In this document: positions 18,364-26,824 of the stretch, piece after piece
Layout: every line of letters starts with the position of its first letter
Position numbering within the stretch: the first letter of the stretch is position 1
Assembly: GCF_009826975.1 (NCBI RefSeq)
Contig: NZ_WUMO01000001.1
Location: 248,001-312,000, forward strand
Direction: 5' to 3'
DNA: 64,000 nt
Source of the DNA: Flavobacterium sp. HBTb2-11-1
GTDB taxonomy: Bacteria; Bacteroidota; Bacteroidia; Flavobacteriales; Flavobacteriaceae
The notes under the pieces: model-generated
Database searches by the model: none
What the model was told of the DNA's origin: nothing
Seen by the model: the letters and a program-made list of their open reading frames with translations, nothing else
Program-made: the position numbers and the translations under genes

Positions 18364-18663
18364 TTAAATAGAAATGCATTTGTCTTCAAAAAGATTTCCA
18401 TCTTCGTCAACAGCGACCAAAATGTCTTTTTTGCGGGAGAATTTTAGAATAAGATAAATCCAGACAATTAGCCAGATGCCAAAAGTGAATACGCTTAGAA
18501 ACAAATGAAAAGTATGATTTATGTTTTTCTTTTCTTTAGACAAAACCACATAAGGCAGTTTTTCATTTTGTTCTGTAATTACAAAACCGTTACGTGTTTT
18601 AGCAGCGATTATTTCGTAAAACCGGTCTAGATTTTTTTCATTGATATATTGGTAACTTTCCAT
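18364..18663 (-). CDS. Small membrane protein, 99 aa
   Basis: A soluble N-terminal part (about 45 residues) is followed by a hydrophobic hairpin INHTFHLFLSVFTFGIWLIV and WIYLILKF, then a charged tail ending LFEDKCISI. The phrase HxFHLFLSxxTFGxWLIVWI recurs in small membrane proteins of unknown function in many bacteria; I recall no assigned role. It lies between the ECF sigma gene and the lipoprotein gene, with one GGTAAC-type site 67 nt upstream and another directly after its stop, so it likely belongs to the same regulon. Confidence 0.65.
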   Translation of the reverse strand: MESYQYINEKNLDRFYEIIAAKTRNGFVITEQNEKLPYVVLSKEKKNINHTFHLFLSVFTFGIWLIVWIYLILKFSRKKDILVAVDEDGNLFEDKCISI

Positions 18664-18704
18664 TTCTTTTAATTTTTTAAAGGTTTTTAAAAGACTTTCG
18701 TTTC

Positions 18705-18736
18705 GATATATACAATTGATTGTAATATTGTTACCT
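18705..18736. promoter_or_regulatory. Third GGTAAC-type site between the divergent arms of the ECF module
   Basis: On the minus strand AGGTAACAA at 18736-18728, followed by ATCAATTG and TATATA. It is about 65 nt before the small membrane gene (minus) and 58 nt before the sigma factor gene (plus). No TAnnTTTG box is visible upstream of the sigma gene. Confidence 0.4.
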
Positions 18737-18793
18737 CTTATTTTTTAAAATTTTTAAGATTCTTTTTTTAAATTAGCTGTAAAATGCTTTTTT

Positions 18794-19378
18794 ATGGATC
18801 AAAATAAAATTCATCCTGATCAAAAATATATCGACGGACTTGTTGCAAACGATTCACGAGTTATCGAAATGATATATAAAAAATTTGCGCCCAAAGTAGT
18901 TCAGTTTATCACCAATAATTCTGGAGATAAAGATCAGGCGCAAGATGTGATTCAGGAAATTATGATTTTGCTTTTTAATCAGGCGAAAGCCAAGAAACTT
19001 CAGCTCACTTGTCCGTTTGACGCCTATTTTTTCTTGCTCTGCAAAAGACGCTGGCTAAACGAATTGAAAAATTCTGCCAATAAAGGGGTAACAATTTATG
19101 AGAATGTGGTATCTATCAATGAATCTGCTCACGAATTGATTGCACAGGCAGAAGAATTTGATGAAAAACAGAAGCTTTTCGAAACCATGTTCCAAAAATT
19201 GGGAGAGAAATGCCAAGAAGTTTTGAAACTCAGTTTTTCTCTGAAATCAATGGAAGAAGTAGCCCAAAAACTCAATGTGACTTACGGTTATGTCCGAAAG
19301 AAGAAATCGTTGTGTGTGGGCCAGCTGACGCAGTGGATTCAAGAAGCGAAAAATTTTAACTCTTTAAAAAACAATTAA
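18794..19378 (+). CDS. ECF-type RNA polymerase sigma factor
   Basis: 194 residues. Region 2 is seen in VIEMIYKKFAPKVVQFI and GDKDQAQDVIQEIMILLF, and region 4 in LGEKCQEVLKLSFSLKSMEE with the helix-turn-helix VAQKLNVTYGYVRKKKSLC. Length and domain pair (sigma 2, sigma 4) are those of extracytoplasmic-function sigma factors. The next gene starts 2 nt after its stop and encodes a membrane protein with an N-terminal cytoplasmic segment, the usual layout of sigma/anti-sigma pairs. Target promoters may be the GGTAAC motifs just upstream. Confidence 0.9.
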   Translation: MDQNKIHPDQKYIDGLVANDSRVIEMIYKKFAPKVVQFITNNSGDKDQAQDVIQEIMILLFNQAKAKKLQLTCPFDAYFFLLCKRRWLNELKNSANKGVTIYENVVSINESAHELIAQAEEFDEKQKLFETMFQKLGEKCQEVLKLSFSLKSMEEVAQKLNVTYGYVRKKKSLCVGQLTQWIQEAKNFNSLKNN

Positions 19379-19380
19379 TC

Positions 19381-20106
19381 ATGAACGAAGAACGCTATAT
19401 ATTATTTGATCAATATCTTCAAGGCGAACTGACCGTTGATGAAAAAAACAGTTTTGAGAAACAATTATCTGAAGATGCTGCTTTAGCCTCCGAGTTTGAA
19501 AGTTTCAAAGAAATGCATTTTCAGTTGGAGAATAAATTCGGACAAGAACAGGAAAGAGAAATCTTTAAAGGAAACTTGACCAAAATTTCAGATAAATATT
19601 TTAATAAAAAGGAAAATAAAGTGGCTTCGCTCAAACCGTGGTATTTTGCGGCAGCGGCATCTATAATTATTATGTTCGGATTGTTTTTCTTTGATTATAA
19701 GCATTATCCAAATTTTGAAGATTATAATCATCCAGAAAGTGCTTATTTTACAGAAAGAGGCGTTTCTGAAGCCATTTTAAAACAAGCAGAGAATAATTTC
19801 AACGGGAAAAGATATGAAACCGCGATTCCGATTTTTGAAATGATTTTAAAAGAAAACAATTCAGACGAGATTAAGTATTTCTACGCCGTTTCATTATTGC
19901 AAGTTGGCAAATACGTAAAAGCAGAAAATATATTTAAAGAATTGGAAGCTGGAAATTCTGTTTATAAAGAAAAAGCAAAATGGAATCTAGCCTTATCTAA
20001 ACTAAAACAAGGGAAATATGATGACTGTAAAGCCATTTTACAGACCATTTCGCAAGACTATGAAGATTATGATGAAGTAGAACAGCTTTTAGAAGAATTG
20101 GATTAA
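19381..20106 (+). CDS. Anti-sigma-like membrane protein with C-terminal TPRs
   Basis: 241 residues. The N-terminal ~75 residues are helical and charged (YILFDQYLQGELTVDEKNSF), resembling a small anti-sigma domain. A single transmembrane helix follows (WYFAAAASIIIMFGLFFF, about residues 88-105), then TPR-like repeats outside the membrane (AENNFNGKRYETAIPIFEMI; YKEKAKWNLALSKLKQGKYD). No zinc-binding HxxxCxxC is present. Translational coupling to the sigma factor (2-nt gap) supports the role, but the anti-sigma assignment is inferred from layout. The TPRs could bind the secreted TPR-CHAT protein; untested. Confidence 0.75.
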   Translation: MNEERYILFDQYLQGELTVDEKNSFEKQLSEDAALASEFESFKEMHFQLENKFGQEQEREIFKGNLTKISDKYFNKKENKVASLKPWYFAAAASIIIMFGLFFFDYKHYPNFEDYNHPESAYFTERGVSEAILKQAENNFNGKRYETAIPIFEMILKENNSDEIKYFYAVSLLQVGKYVKAENIFKELEAGNSVYKEKAKWNLALSKLKQGKYDDCKAILQTISQDYEDYDEVEQLLEELD

Positions 20107-20151
20107 ATTCTAATTATTTAAGAAAAATTTTATCCCTTTACGGGAAACCTC

Positions 20152-20193
20152 AATCGAATTTGGAATTTTAGTTCTAAATTCGATTTTCTTTTT
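20152..20193 (+). terminator. Terminator after the sigma/anti-sigma operon
   Basis: Ten-base arms aatcgaattt (20152-20161) and aaattcgatt (20176-20185) followed by ttcttttt. Confidence 0.7.
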
Positions 20194-20238
20194 ACAAGAA
20201 CTTGTTCCAAAAACAATTTAAGTTAACCAGAAAACTAA

Positions 20239-21888
20239 ATGAAAAAAATTGTAATAATTTTTCTTCTTGTTTTTTCTCAGACCATTTTTGGTTTGGGTAA
20301 TATTACCCAGACCGAAAAATTGGCTGCGACTTGTAAAGTTTGGGGATTTTTAAAATATTATCATCCGAAAGTTGCCAGCGGAGAATTGAATTGGGACAAT
20401 CAGCTTTTAGAAAAATTGCCTTTAATAGACAAAGCACAAACCAAAGAAGAGTTTTCGTTGATCTTAGAAAATTGGATCGATGATTTGGGGACAATAAAAG
20501 AAGTTGCTCCGATTGCTGTGCCAAAAGACGTTAAATTCTTTGACAAAAATTTCGATTTAAGCTGGTTTAATGATAAACTGTTTTCTAAAAAACTTTCGAA
20601 GAAATTGAAGTTTATTGAAGAAAATAGATTTCAGAGCAATGAAGAATTTGGACCCAGTTTCGACGGTTTTAAAAATTTAAAAAATTATTTTAATCTAGAT
20701 TATACTGATAAAAACACAAAGCTTTTGATGCTGTATGCATATTGGAATGTGGTAGAATATTATTTCCCGTACAAATATGTAATGGATCAGAGATGGGATA
20801 AAACTTTAAATGAAATTTTACCTTCTGTTGTTCAGTCGAATACTCCAGAAGATTTTTATAAAGTACTTAGAAAGACAGCAGCAAAACTTGATGACAGTCA
20901 TGTAGAGTTTCATATATATCCATCTGTAGCTACAGCTAAAAAGAGCTTTTATTATTTTCCTGCGACTGGTAAAGTAATAGATGAAAAATTGGTAATTACT
21001 GAAATTTTGGGAGATAGTCTGGCAGAAGCTGACAACATCAAAATAGGAACTGTAATTACTAAAATAAACAATAGGAGCATCAGAGAAATTATCGAAGAGA
21101 AAAGAGATATGATTTCTGCTTCAAACGAAGCCGCTTTTCTGGACAAAGTTCTACGCTCAATTTTAGTAAGCGAATCTGAAAAGGTAAATGTAGAATTTAT
21201 GAATGATGGAAAATGCGAGACAAAAGAAATGACTTGGTTTAATTATCATGATTCACACCGAAATGAATTTAAAAAAGGAGCTCAGAAAAAGAAAGATAAA
21301 TTCAAACTCTTGGATCATAATATCGGTTATGTAAACATGGGTGTTATTAAACCTAAAAATGTTCCTGATATGATTGATGCTCTCAAATTGACAAAAGCAA
21401 TTGTTTTTGATATGAGAAATTATCCAAACGGAACTTTTGAAGAGATTGCTGCATTTTTGAATTCGCAGGAAAAAGAATTTTGCCAGTACACAATGCCTTA
21501 TTTAAACTATCCTGGACGTTATGAATGGACAGAGGGAAGAAAATGTGGAACCGAAAATAAAGAAAATTATAAAGGGAAAGTCATTGTATTGCTTAATGAA
21601 GATTCTATAAGCCAGTCAGAATGGACGGCAATGTGTTTTCAAACAGCGGGAAATACCAGAATAATAGGAAGTCAGACTGCAGGAGCAGACGGAAACGTTT
21701 TTGAATTTGATTTTAGCGGGTTTCATACAGGCTTTTCAGGAATTGGAGTTTATTATCCAGACGGAAGAGAAACCCAACGTGTAGGAATTGTACCCGATAT
21801 TGAGGTAAAACCAACAATAAAAGGGATAAAAGAAGGCAGAGATGAAGTTTTGGAACGCGCTTTGCTATATATAGAAACAGGAAAATAA
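20239..21888 (+). CDS. S41 family peptidase (C-terminal processing protease type)
   Basis: 549 residues with a signal peptide (MKKIVIIFLLVFSQTIFG). The core has the S41 layout: N-terminal helical region; a PDZ-like part (about residues 225-300, KVIDEKLVITEILGDSLAEA); and the catalytic domain, with GYVNMGVI, AIVFDMRNYPNG and the nucleophile region LLNEDSISQSEWTAMCF, then GSQTAGADGNV. Such enzymes cut periplasmic proteins near hydrophobic C-termini. It follows the sigma/anti-sigma pair on the same strand but after a terminator. The final part of the protein matches tail-specific proteases rather than retinoid-binding forms. Confidence 0.87.
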   Translation: MKKIVIIFLLVFSQTIFGLGNITQTEKLAATCKVWGFLKYYHPKVASGELNWDNQLLEKLPLIDKAQTKEEFSLILENWIDDLGTIKEVAPIAVPKDVKFFDKNFDLSWFNDKLFSKKLSKKLKFIEENRFQSNEEFGPSFDGFKNLKNYFNLDYTDKNTKLLMLYAYWNVVEYYFPYKYVMDQRWDKTLNEILPSVVQSNTPEDFYKVLRKTAAKLDDSHVEFHIYPSVATAKKSFYYFPATGKVIDEKLVITEILGDSLAEADNIKIGTVITKINNRSIREIIEEKRDMISASNEAAFLDKVLRSILVSESEKVNVEFMNDGKCETKEMTWFNYHDSHRNEFKKGAQKKKDKFKLLDHNIGYVNMGVIKPKNVPDMIDALKLTKAIVFDMRNYPNGTFEEIAAFLNSQEKEFCQYTMPYLNYPGRYEWTEGRKCGTENKENYKGKVIVLLNEDSISQSEWTAMCFQTAGNTRIIGSQTAGADGNVFEFDFSGFHTGFSGIGVYYPDGRETQRVGIVPDIEVKPTIKGIKEGRDEVLERALLYIETGK

Positions 21889-22210
21889 ATCTAGTTTGTC
21901 GTACTGAGTAACGAGGGATCGCACTAGCTGATCGAGAGAAAAAATGGGGGTTTTCTCCTCGAAGCTTCTTGTGAGGTCCTTCGTTCCTTAGAATGATAAA
22001 GAATAGGTTGTTATTGTTCTGGCCTTTGTCAAAGTGTACAACTTTTGACAAAGGTTTTTTTTCACCCCTGAGTGAAGTCGAAGAATCTCATTGAGAATCC
22101 ATAAAGATTAGCGATTAAGGCTTCGACTCCTCTCAGCGTGACAAAAATAAAATCCGTGACAATCCGTGTTTTCACAAAGTGAATTCGTTTCATCCGCGTA
22201 TCTCAATCGC
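21889..22210. repeat. Composite intergenic repeats (380-nt gap before tatD)
   Basis: No ORF. It holds a terminator at 22023-22062; an inverted repeat with arms ctgagtgaagtcgaag (22067-22082) and cttcgactcctctcag (about 22121-22136); and a tail of aatccgtg/aatccgcg words shared with the repeat at 47895-48020. The left part (21899-21990) has gtactgagtaacgagggatc, another common short intergenic motif. Confidence 0.55.
22023..22062 (+). terminator. Terminator after the S41 peptidase gene
   Basis: cctttgtcaaag(t) pairs with (a)cttttgacaaagg, followed by eight T. It lies 135 nt after the stop codon, so the transcript has a long 3' tail. Confidence 0.75.
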
Positions 22211-22217
22211 AACAGAA

Positions 22218-22248
22218 TTGCTATTCTTTTAATATTGTCGTAATTTTG
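22218..22248 (+). promoter_or_regulatory. tatD promoter
   Basis: TTG (22218-22220), 20-nt spacer, and a perfect -7 box TAATTTTG (22241-22248). The box overlaps an in-frame TAA that limits where the following CDS can start. Confidence 0.7.
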
Positions 22249-22267
22249 GCACTTTAAAATTACAGCC

Positions 22268-23047
22268 TTGAATTCAAAACCTATTATTACCGATACTCAC
22301 ACGCATCTATATTCTGAAGAATTTGATCAGGATCGTGACGAAATGATTCAGCGCGCTATTGATGCGGGAATTACACGTTTTTTTATTCCTGCAATCGATG
22401 CTGCAGCAACACAATCGATGTACGATTTAGAAAAAAATTATCCTGAAAATATATTTCTAATGATGGGTTTGCATCCCACTTATGTGAAAGATAATTATTT
22501 GGAAGAATTGGCTCATGTGGAAACAGAATTGTCTAAAAGAAAATTCTACGCAGTTGGCGAAATCGGAATCGATTTGTATTGGGATAGAACACATCTAAAA
22601 GAACAGCAAATTGCTTTTAAAAGACAAATTCAGCTGGCAAAACAGTATAAATTACCCATTATAATTCATTGCAGAGAAGCGTTTGATGAGATTTTTGAAG
22701 TATTAGAAGAAGAAAAATCTGAAGATTTATTTGGGATTTTTCATTGTTTTTCCGGAACTTTAGAACAAGCAGAGCGCGCCATTTCTTATAATATGAAATT
22801 GGGAATTGGTGGAGTTGTTACTTTTAAGAACGGGAAAATTGATCAGTTTTTAAATCAAATCGATTTAAAACATATTGTTTTAGAGACCGATTCACCGTAC
22901 TTAGCGCCCATTCCATATAGAGGAAAAAGAAATGAAAGCAGTTATTTGGTCAACGTTATAGCTAAATTAAGTGATGTGTATGTCGTTTCTACAGAAGAAA
23001 TTGCAGCAATCACAACCCAAAACTCAAAAGACGTTTTTGGGATTTAA
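22268..23047 (+). CDS. tatD: TatD-family metal-dependent DNase, TTG start
   Basis: 259 residues. Metal-binding signatures of the TatD family are clear: ITDTHTHLY near the N-terminus, EIGIDLYWDRT, HCREAFDE, FHCFSGTL and ETDSPYLAPIPYRGKRN. The protein is a TIM-barrel, two-metal 3'-5' exonuclease acting in the cytoplasm in DNA repair. An in-frame TAA at 22241 and the absence of any ATG before the HTH motif force a TTG start at 22268. A perfect promoter lies just upstream. It is followed 64 nt later by an acyltransferase gene. Confidence 0.9.
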   Translation: MNSKPIITDTHTHLYSEEFDQDRDEMIQRAIDAGITRFFIPAIDAAATQSMYDLEKNYPENIFLMMGLHPTYVKDNYLEELAHVETELSKRKFYAVGEIGIDLYWDRTHLKEQQIAFKRQIQLAKQYKLPIIIHCREAFDEIFEVLEEEKSEDLFGIFHCFSGTLEQAERAISYNMKLGIGGVVTFKNGKIDQFLNQIDLKHIVLETDSPYLAPIPYRGKRNESSYLVNVIAKLSDVYVVSTEEIAAITTQNSKDVFGI

Positions 23048-23111
23048 CCTGAGCCTTACAAAACTTTAAATTTTTTTTTGTTCTTTTGCCCACTTTAAAC
23101 AATTATAAATA

Positions 23112-24248
23112 ATGCAGAAATTTGATGCCATTCGACCGTTTTATGATTCCGAAATAAATGAAGCACTTCATGCGGTGGTCAATCATCCTATGATGAAAAC
23201 CATGATGAACTTTACTTTTCCGGATGTAGAAGATGAGGTTTGGAAGGAACAATTGAAGAAAACCCATTCGATAAGAGATTTTCAATGCAACTTTATTTAT
23301 AACACGATCCAAAAAGTTTTAGAAAAAAGCTCTGAAGGTCTTACCACATCAGGTTTTGAAAAACTGGAACCCAATACTTCTTATCTATTTATCTCAAATC
23401 ACAGAGATATTCTTTTGGATACAACCTTGCTAAATGTCTGTTTGTTTGAACATGGTTTAGTAATGACAGCTTCGGCAATTGGAGACAATTTAGTGAAGAA
23501 AGCTTTTTTGGCAACTTTGGCAAAATTAAATAGAAACTTCTTGGTTCTAAGAGGTTTGTCTCCAAGAGAAATGCTTCAAAGTTCAAAATTGTTGTCTGAA
23601 TATATGGGACAATTGCTGCTTCGCGAAAACCGTTCGGTTTGGATTGCTCAAAGAGAAGGAAGAACAAAAGATGGAAATGACGAAACCAATCCAGGAGTTT
23701 TAAAAATGATTGGAATGGCTTCTGATGAAGAAGATTTGATGAATTATCTTAAGAAATTAAAAATAGTTCCTGTCTCTATTTCATACGAATACGATCCGAC
23801 AGATGTTTTGAAAATGCCACAATTGATGGCGGAAGCAAACAACGAGGTTTACGTAAAAGACAAAAATGAAGATTTCATGACCATTTTGAGTGGTATCATG
23901 GGAACTAAAAAAAGAATACATATTTCTGTCGGAGATGTTCTGAATACAGAAATTGATCAGATTGTAGCTGAAAATGACAATGCAAACAAGCAGGTTCAAG
24001 CGTTGGCGCAAAAGATCGATGATGTTATTTTGACCAACTATCAATTATGGCCGACAAATTTTATTGCTTACGATATTTTAAACGAAATAGACAAATTTGC
24101 TCATAAATACAAAGAGAGCGAAAAACAGCTTTTTGAACGTCGTTTAGAAATGAGAATCGGAAGCGATAATCCTGTGACAAGACAAGGATTTTTAGCTATG
24201 TACGCCAATCCTGTTGTCAACAAATTAAAATACCAAGATGTCATCTAA
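23112..24248 (+). CDS. Glycerol-3-phosphate/lysophosphatidate-type acyltransferase
   Basis: 378 residues. The PlsC-type acyltransferase region begins near residue 93: the first motif reads ISNHRDILLD and a later motif IAQREGRTKDGND corresponds to the E-G-R/T substrate site. The classical motif is H-x4-D; here the spacing is H-x5-D, a form I associate with a Bacteroidota branch of the family. No transmembrane helix is evident; C-terminal helices (HKYKESEKQLFERRLEMR) are charged. Function is likely phospholipid acylation at the inner membrane. The stop overlaps the start of the asparaginase gene. Confidence 0.8.
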   Translation: MQKFDAIRPFYDSEINEALHAVVNHPMMKTMMNFTFPDVEDEVWKEQLKKTHSIRDFQCNFIYNTIQKVLEKSSEGLTTSGFEKLEPNTSYLFISNHRDILLDTTLLNVCLFEHGLVMTASAIGDNLVKKAFLATLAKLNRNFLVLRGLSPREMLQSSKLLSEYMGQLLLRENRSVWIAQREGRTKDGNDETNPGVLKMIGMASDEEDLMNYLKKLKIVPVSISYEYDPTDVLKMPQLMAEANNEVYVKDKNEDFMTILSGIMGTKKRIHISVGDVLNTEIDQIVAENDNANKQVQALAQKIDDVILTNYQLWPTNFIAYDILNEIDKFAHKYKESEKQLFERRLEMRIGSDNPVTRQGFLAMYANPVVNKLKYQDVI

Positions 24249-25266
24249 AGCAAAAATATTATTGGTTTATACCGGAGGAACTATCGGTATGAGCAAAGAT
24301 TTTGAAACTGGAGCACTGAAAGCCTTCAATTTTGGTAAATTAATTCAGAAGATTCCCGAAATCAAACAATTGGATTGTGAAATTGAATCAATTTCGTTCG
24401 AACATCCAATAGATTCTTCAAATATGAATCCCGAAATGTGGACGAAGATTGCCACAATTATCGAGGAAAATTATAATTCTTACGACGGATTTGTGGTGCT
24501 TCACGGATCTGATACCATGTCGTATTCGGCTTCGGCATTGAGTTTTATGCTGGAAAATTTGTCAAAGCCAGTTGTATTTACAGGTTCGCAATTGCCAATT
24601 GGAGATTTGCGCACCGACGCCAAAGAAAATCTGATAACAGCAATTCAAATTGCTTCTCTTCAGGAAAACGGAAAGCCAGTTATTACAGAAGTCTGCTTAT
24701 ATTTTGAATACAAATTATACCGCGGAAACCGAACTTCTAAAGTAAATGCTGAACATTTCAGAGCCTTTACAGCACCAAATTATCCTGAATTGGTAGAATC
24801 TGGTGTTCATTTAACATTAAACAGACATTTATTTCTTCCTGTAAATAAAAATGCAAAACTGATTGTTCATAAGAATTTAGACAATCACGTTGCCATCATT
24901 AAAATGTTCCCAGGAATGAGTGAAATTGTTCTGGCTTCCATCCTTGCAACTAAAGGTTTGAGAGGAATTATTCTCGAAACTTACGGTTCTGGAAATGCAC
25001 CAACTGAAGATTGGTTTTTAAACTTAATCGAAAAAGCCATCAAATCTGGAATACATATCGTAAACGTAACGCAATGCTCGGGCGGAAGCGTAAACATGGG
25101 ACAATACGAAACCAGTACAGCTTTGAAATCTTTAGGAGTTATTTCTGGGAAAGACATCACGACAGAAGCTGCAATTACCAAATTAATGTATTTGCTTGGG
25201 CATAATATTCCGCAAAACGAGTTTAAAGATATTTTTGAAACTGCACTTCGCGGGGAAATTTCGTAG
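24238..25266 (+). CDS. ansA: Type I L-asparaginase
   Basis: 342 residues. Both catalytic threonine motifs of the asparaginase family are present: LLVYTGGTIGM at the N-terminus and VVLHGSDTMSYSASAL near residues 88-103. Further conserved parts are TGSQLPIGDLRTDA and VTQCSGGSVNMGQYETS. The enzyme hydrolyses asparagine to aspartate and ammonia; the absence of a signal peptide places it in the cytoplasm (type I). The ATG lies 11 nt before the end of the acyltransferase gene, implying translational coupling. Confidence 0.92.
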   Translation: MSSKAKILLVYTGGTIGMSKDFETGALKAFNFGKLIQKIPEIKQLDCEIESISFEHPIDSSNMNPEMWTKIATIIEENYNSYDGFVVLHGSDTMSYSASALSFMLENLSKPVVFTGSQLPIGDLRTDAKENLITAIQIASLQENGKPVITEVCLYFEYKLYRGNRTSKVNAEHFRAFTAPNYPELVESGVHLTLNRHLFLPVNKNAKLIVHKNLDNHVAIIKMFPGMSEIVLASILATKGLRGIILETYGSGNAPTEDWFLNLIEKAIKSGIHIVNVTQCSGGSVNMGQYETSTALKSLGVISGKDITTEAAITKLMYLLGHNIPQNEFKDIFETALRGEIS

Positions 25267-25286
25267 TTTCAAAATTCCAATATTTA

Positions 25287-25328
25287 AAATCCCAAATTCC
25301 AAAATGTAAAGTTGGAGTATGGGATTTT
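25287..25328 (+). terminator. Terminator after ansA
   Basis: aaaatcccaaattccaa pairs with the ttggagtatgggatttt segment, followed by a T-run. It uses the same ATTCCAA arm as many terminators here. Confidence 0.6.
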
Positions 25329-25359
25329 TTTGTTGAAAGTTTCCTTTATCCGTTTCAGT

Positions 25360-25462
25360 TTGTCATCCTGACGGAGGAAGGATCACACAAGAAACTCGAC
25401 AAAGATTGGTTTTCTTGCATACGGAATTACTAGTGTGATCCTTCCTTCGTCAGGATGACAAC
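25360..25462. repeat. Long near-perfect inverted repeat between convergent genes
   Basis: 29-nt arms at 25360-25388 and 25434-25462, differing at one position, around a 45-nt centre. The arms carry tcatcctgacggaggaagga, a word seen widely in intergenic DNA of Bacteroidota. No ORF or T-run. It could form a long hairpin in RNA from either strand. Confidence 0.8.
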
Positions 25463-25491
25463 ATTGCGGAAAAAATTGGAATTTGGAATTT

Positions 25492-26733
25492 TTAAAATTT
25501 GGAATTTCTATACTCAATCGGACAAGTTTCCAACTCATCAGAAGCTTTATGTTTTTTATAATACACATAAACAATCACAGAAAGAATACAGATAACTCCC
25601 TGAAGCGCAACAGTAGCTCTTACACCTACAAAGTGAGAAACATATCCAATAATTAAACTTCCCACAGGAATCATTCCTTGATACGCCATCATATAATAAC
25701 TGATGCTTCTAGAACGCATGCTCACAATACTGTGCGTTTGAATATAAATATTGATAGAAGAAGTTTGTCCCATCATTCCGATTCCGCTTAGCGTCATACA
25801 GATCAATGCGAGGGTAATACTGCTTGAAACTGCGAGAATAATAATGCTGAATCCTAATAATAAACTAGCCGCAATCATTAATTTTCCCATATTCTCAGCT
25901 GATTTTAAATTGGCTAAATAAACCGCAGATAAAACAGAACCGATTCCGGCAGCGCTTTCAAACCAGCTGAAAGTTTCAGCATTTCCGCTAAAAATATCTT
26001 TTGCAAAAACAGGCATCAAAGTATTAAAAGAAATTACAAATAAACTACTGCAGGTTAACATTAAGAGCATTCTTGCCATTTCAGTTTCTTTTTTTACATA
26101 ATCAAGTCCTTCCATAAGATCGTCCAGCATTTTAAGTTTGTTTTCGGCTTTGATATGTGGTGTGATTTTCATTAGCATTAGCGAAATCAAAACGGGCACA
26201 TAACTCACAAAATTTCCGATAAAACAGATGTCTTCTCCATATTGATGCAGAATAATTCCCGCAAGTGCAGGCCCCGCGATTCGGGCAAAATTGTTCATAG
26301 TCGAGTTAAGAGCAACTGCGTTTGGAAGGTCTTCTTTATTGTCAACAATGTCAATCATCATGGTTTGGCGGCAAGTCATATCAAAAGCATTGATAATTCC
26401 TTGAATAAGGCTCAGTGCTAGAATAAAATTGATATTATAAATTTTGAGATAAATAAGTAGAGCCAAGGTTCCTGCCTGAAGCATGGCTAAAGACTGCAAT
26501 ACCATCATAGCGCGGTGTCTATCGTAACGTCCAATAATACTTCCCGCAAGCGGTGCAAGAAACAAAGACGGAATCATACTTAAAAAAGTCGCCAATCCCA
26601 ACAAAAAGACTGATCCTGTTATGCTGTAAACCATCCAGCTTACGGCTGTTTTCTGCATCCAGGTTCCGATAACTGAAACAGATTGTCCGTAAAAGAATAA
26701 CTTGAAATTTTTAGATTTTAAGGCTTTAAACAT
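25492..26733 (-). CDS. MFS transporter, EntS/MFS_3-like exporter
   Basis: 413 residues with about twelve membrane helices. It begins MFKALKSKNFKLFFYGQSVS, a start typical of the EntS-like group of export MFS proteins, and has the loop motif GSIIGRYDRHRAMMVLQ and the TCRQTMMIDIVDNKEDLPNA segment of that group (NAxxLNSTMNNxARIxGP). Cargo is unknown; relatives export siderophores or drugs. It is divergent from a LysR regulator gene 91 nt away, which probably controls it. Confidence 0.85.
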   Translation of the reverse strand: MFKALKSKNFKLFFYGQSVSVIGTWMQKTAVSWMVYSITGSVFLLGLATFLSMIPSLFLAPLAGSIIGRYDRHRAMMVLQSLAMLQAGTLALLIYLKIYNINFILALSLIQGIINAFDMTCRQTMMIDIVDNKEDLPNAVALNSTMNNFARIAGPALAGIILHQYGEDICFIGNFVSYVPVLISLMLMKITPHIKAENKLKMLDDLMEGLDYVKKETEMARMLLMLTCSSLFVISFNTLMPVFAKDIFSGNAETFSWFESAAGIGSVLSAVYLANLKSAENMGKLMIAASLLLGFSIIILAVSSSITLALICMTLSGIGMMGQTSSINIYIQTHSIVSMRSRSISYYMMAYQGMIPVGSLIIGYVSHFVGVRATVALQGVICILSVIVYVYYKKHKASDELETCPIEYRNSKF

Positions 26734-26824
26734 GATCTTTATTATTTGATTACAAAGTTCGGAATTATGATTTCATTAGAAAAATTAATAATTTTACTTA
26801 TAATGAGTACTAAAACTTATCAAT

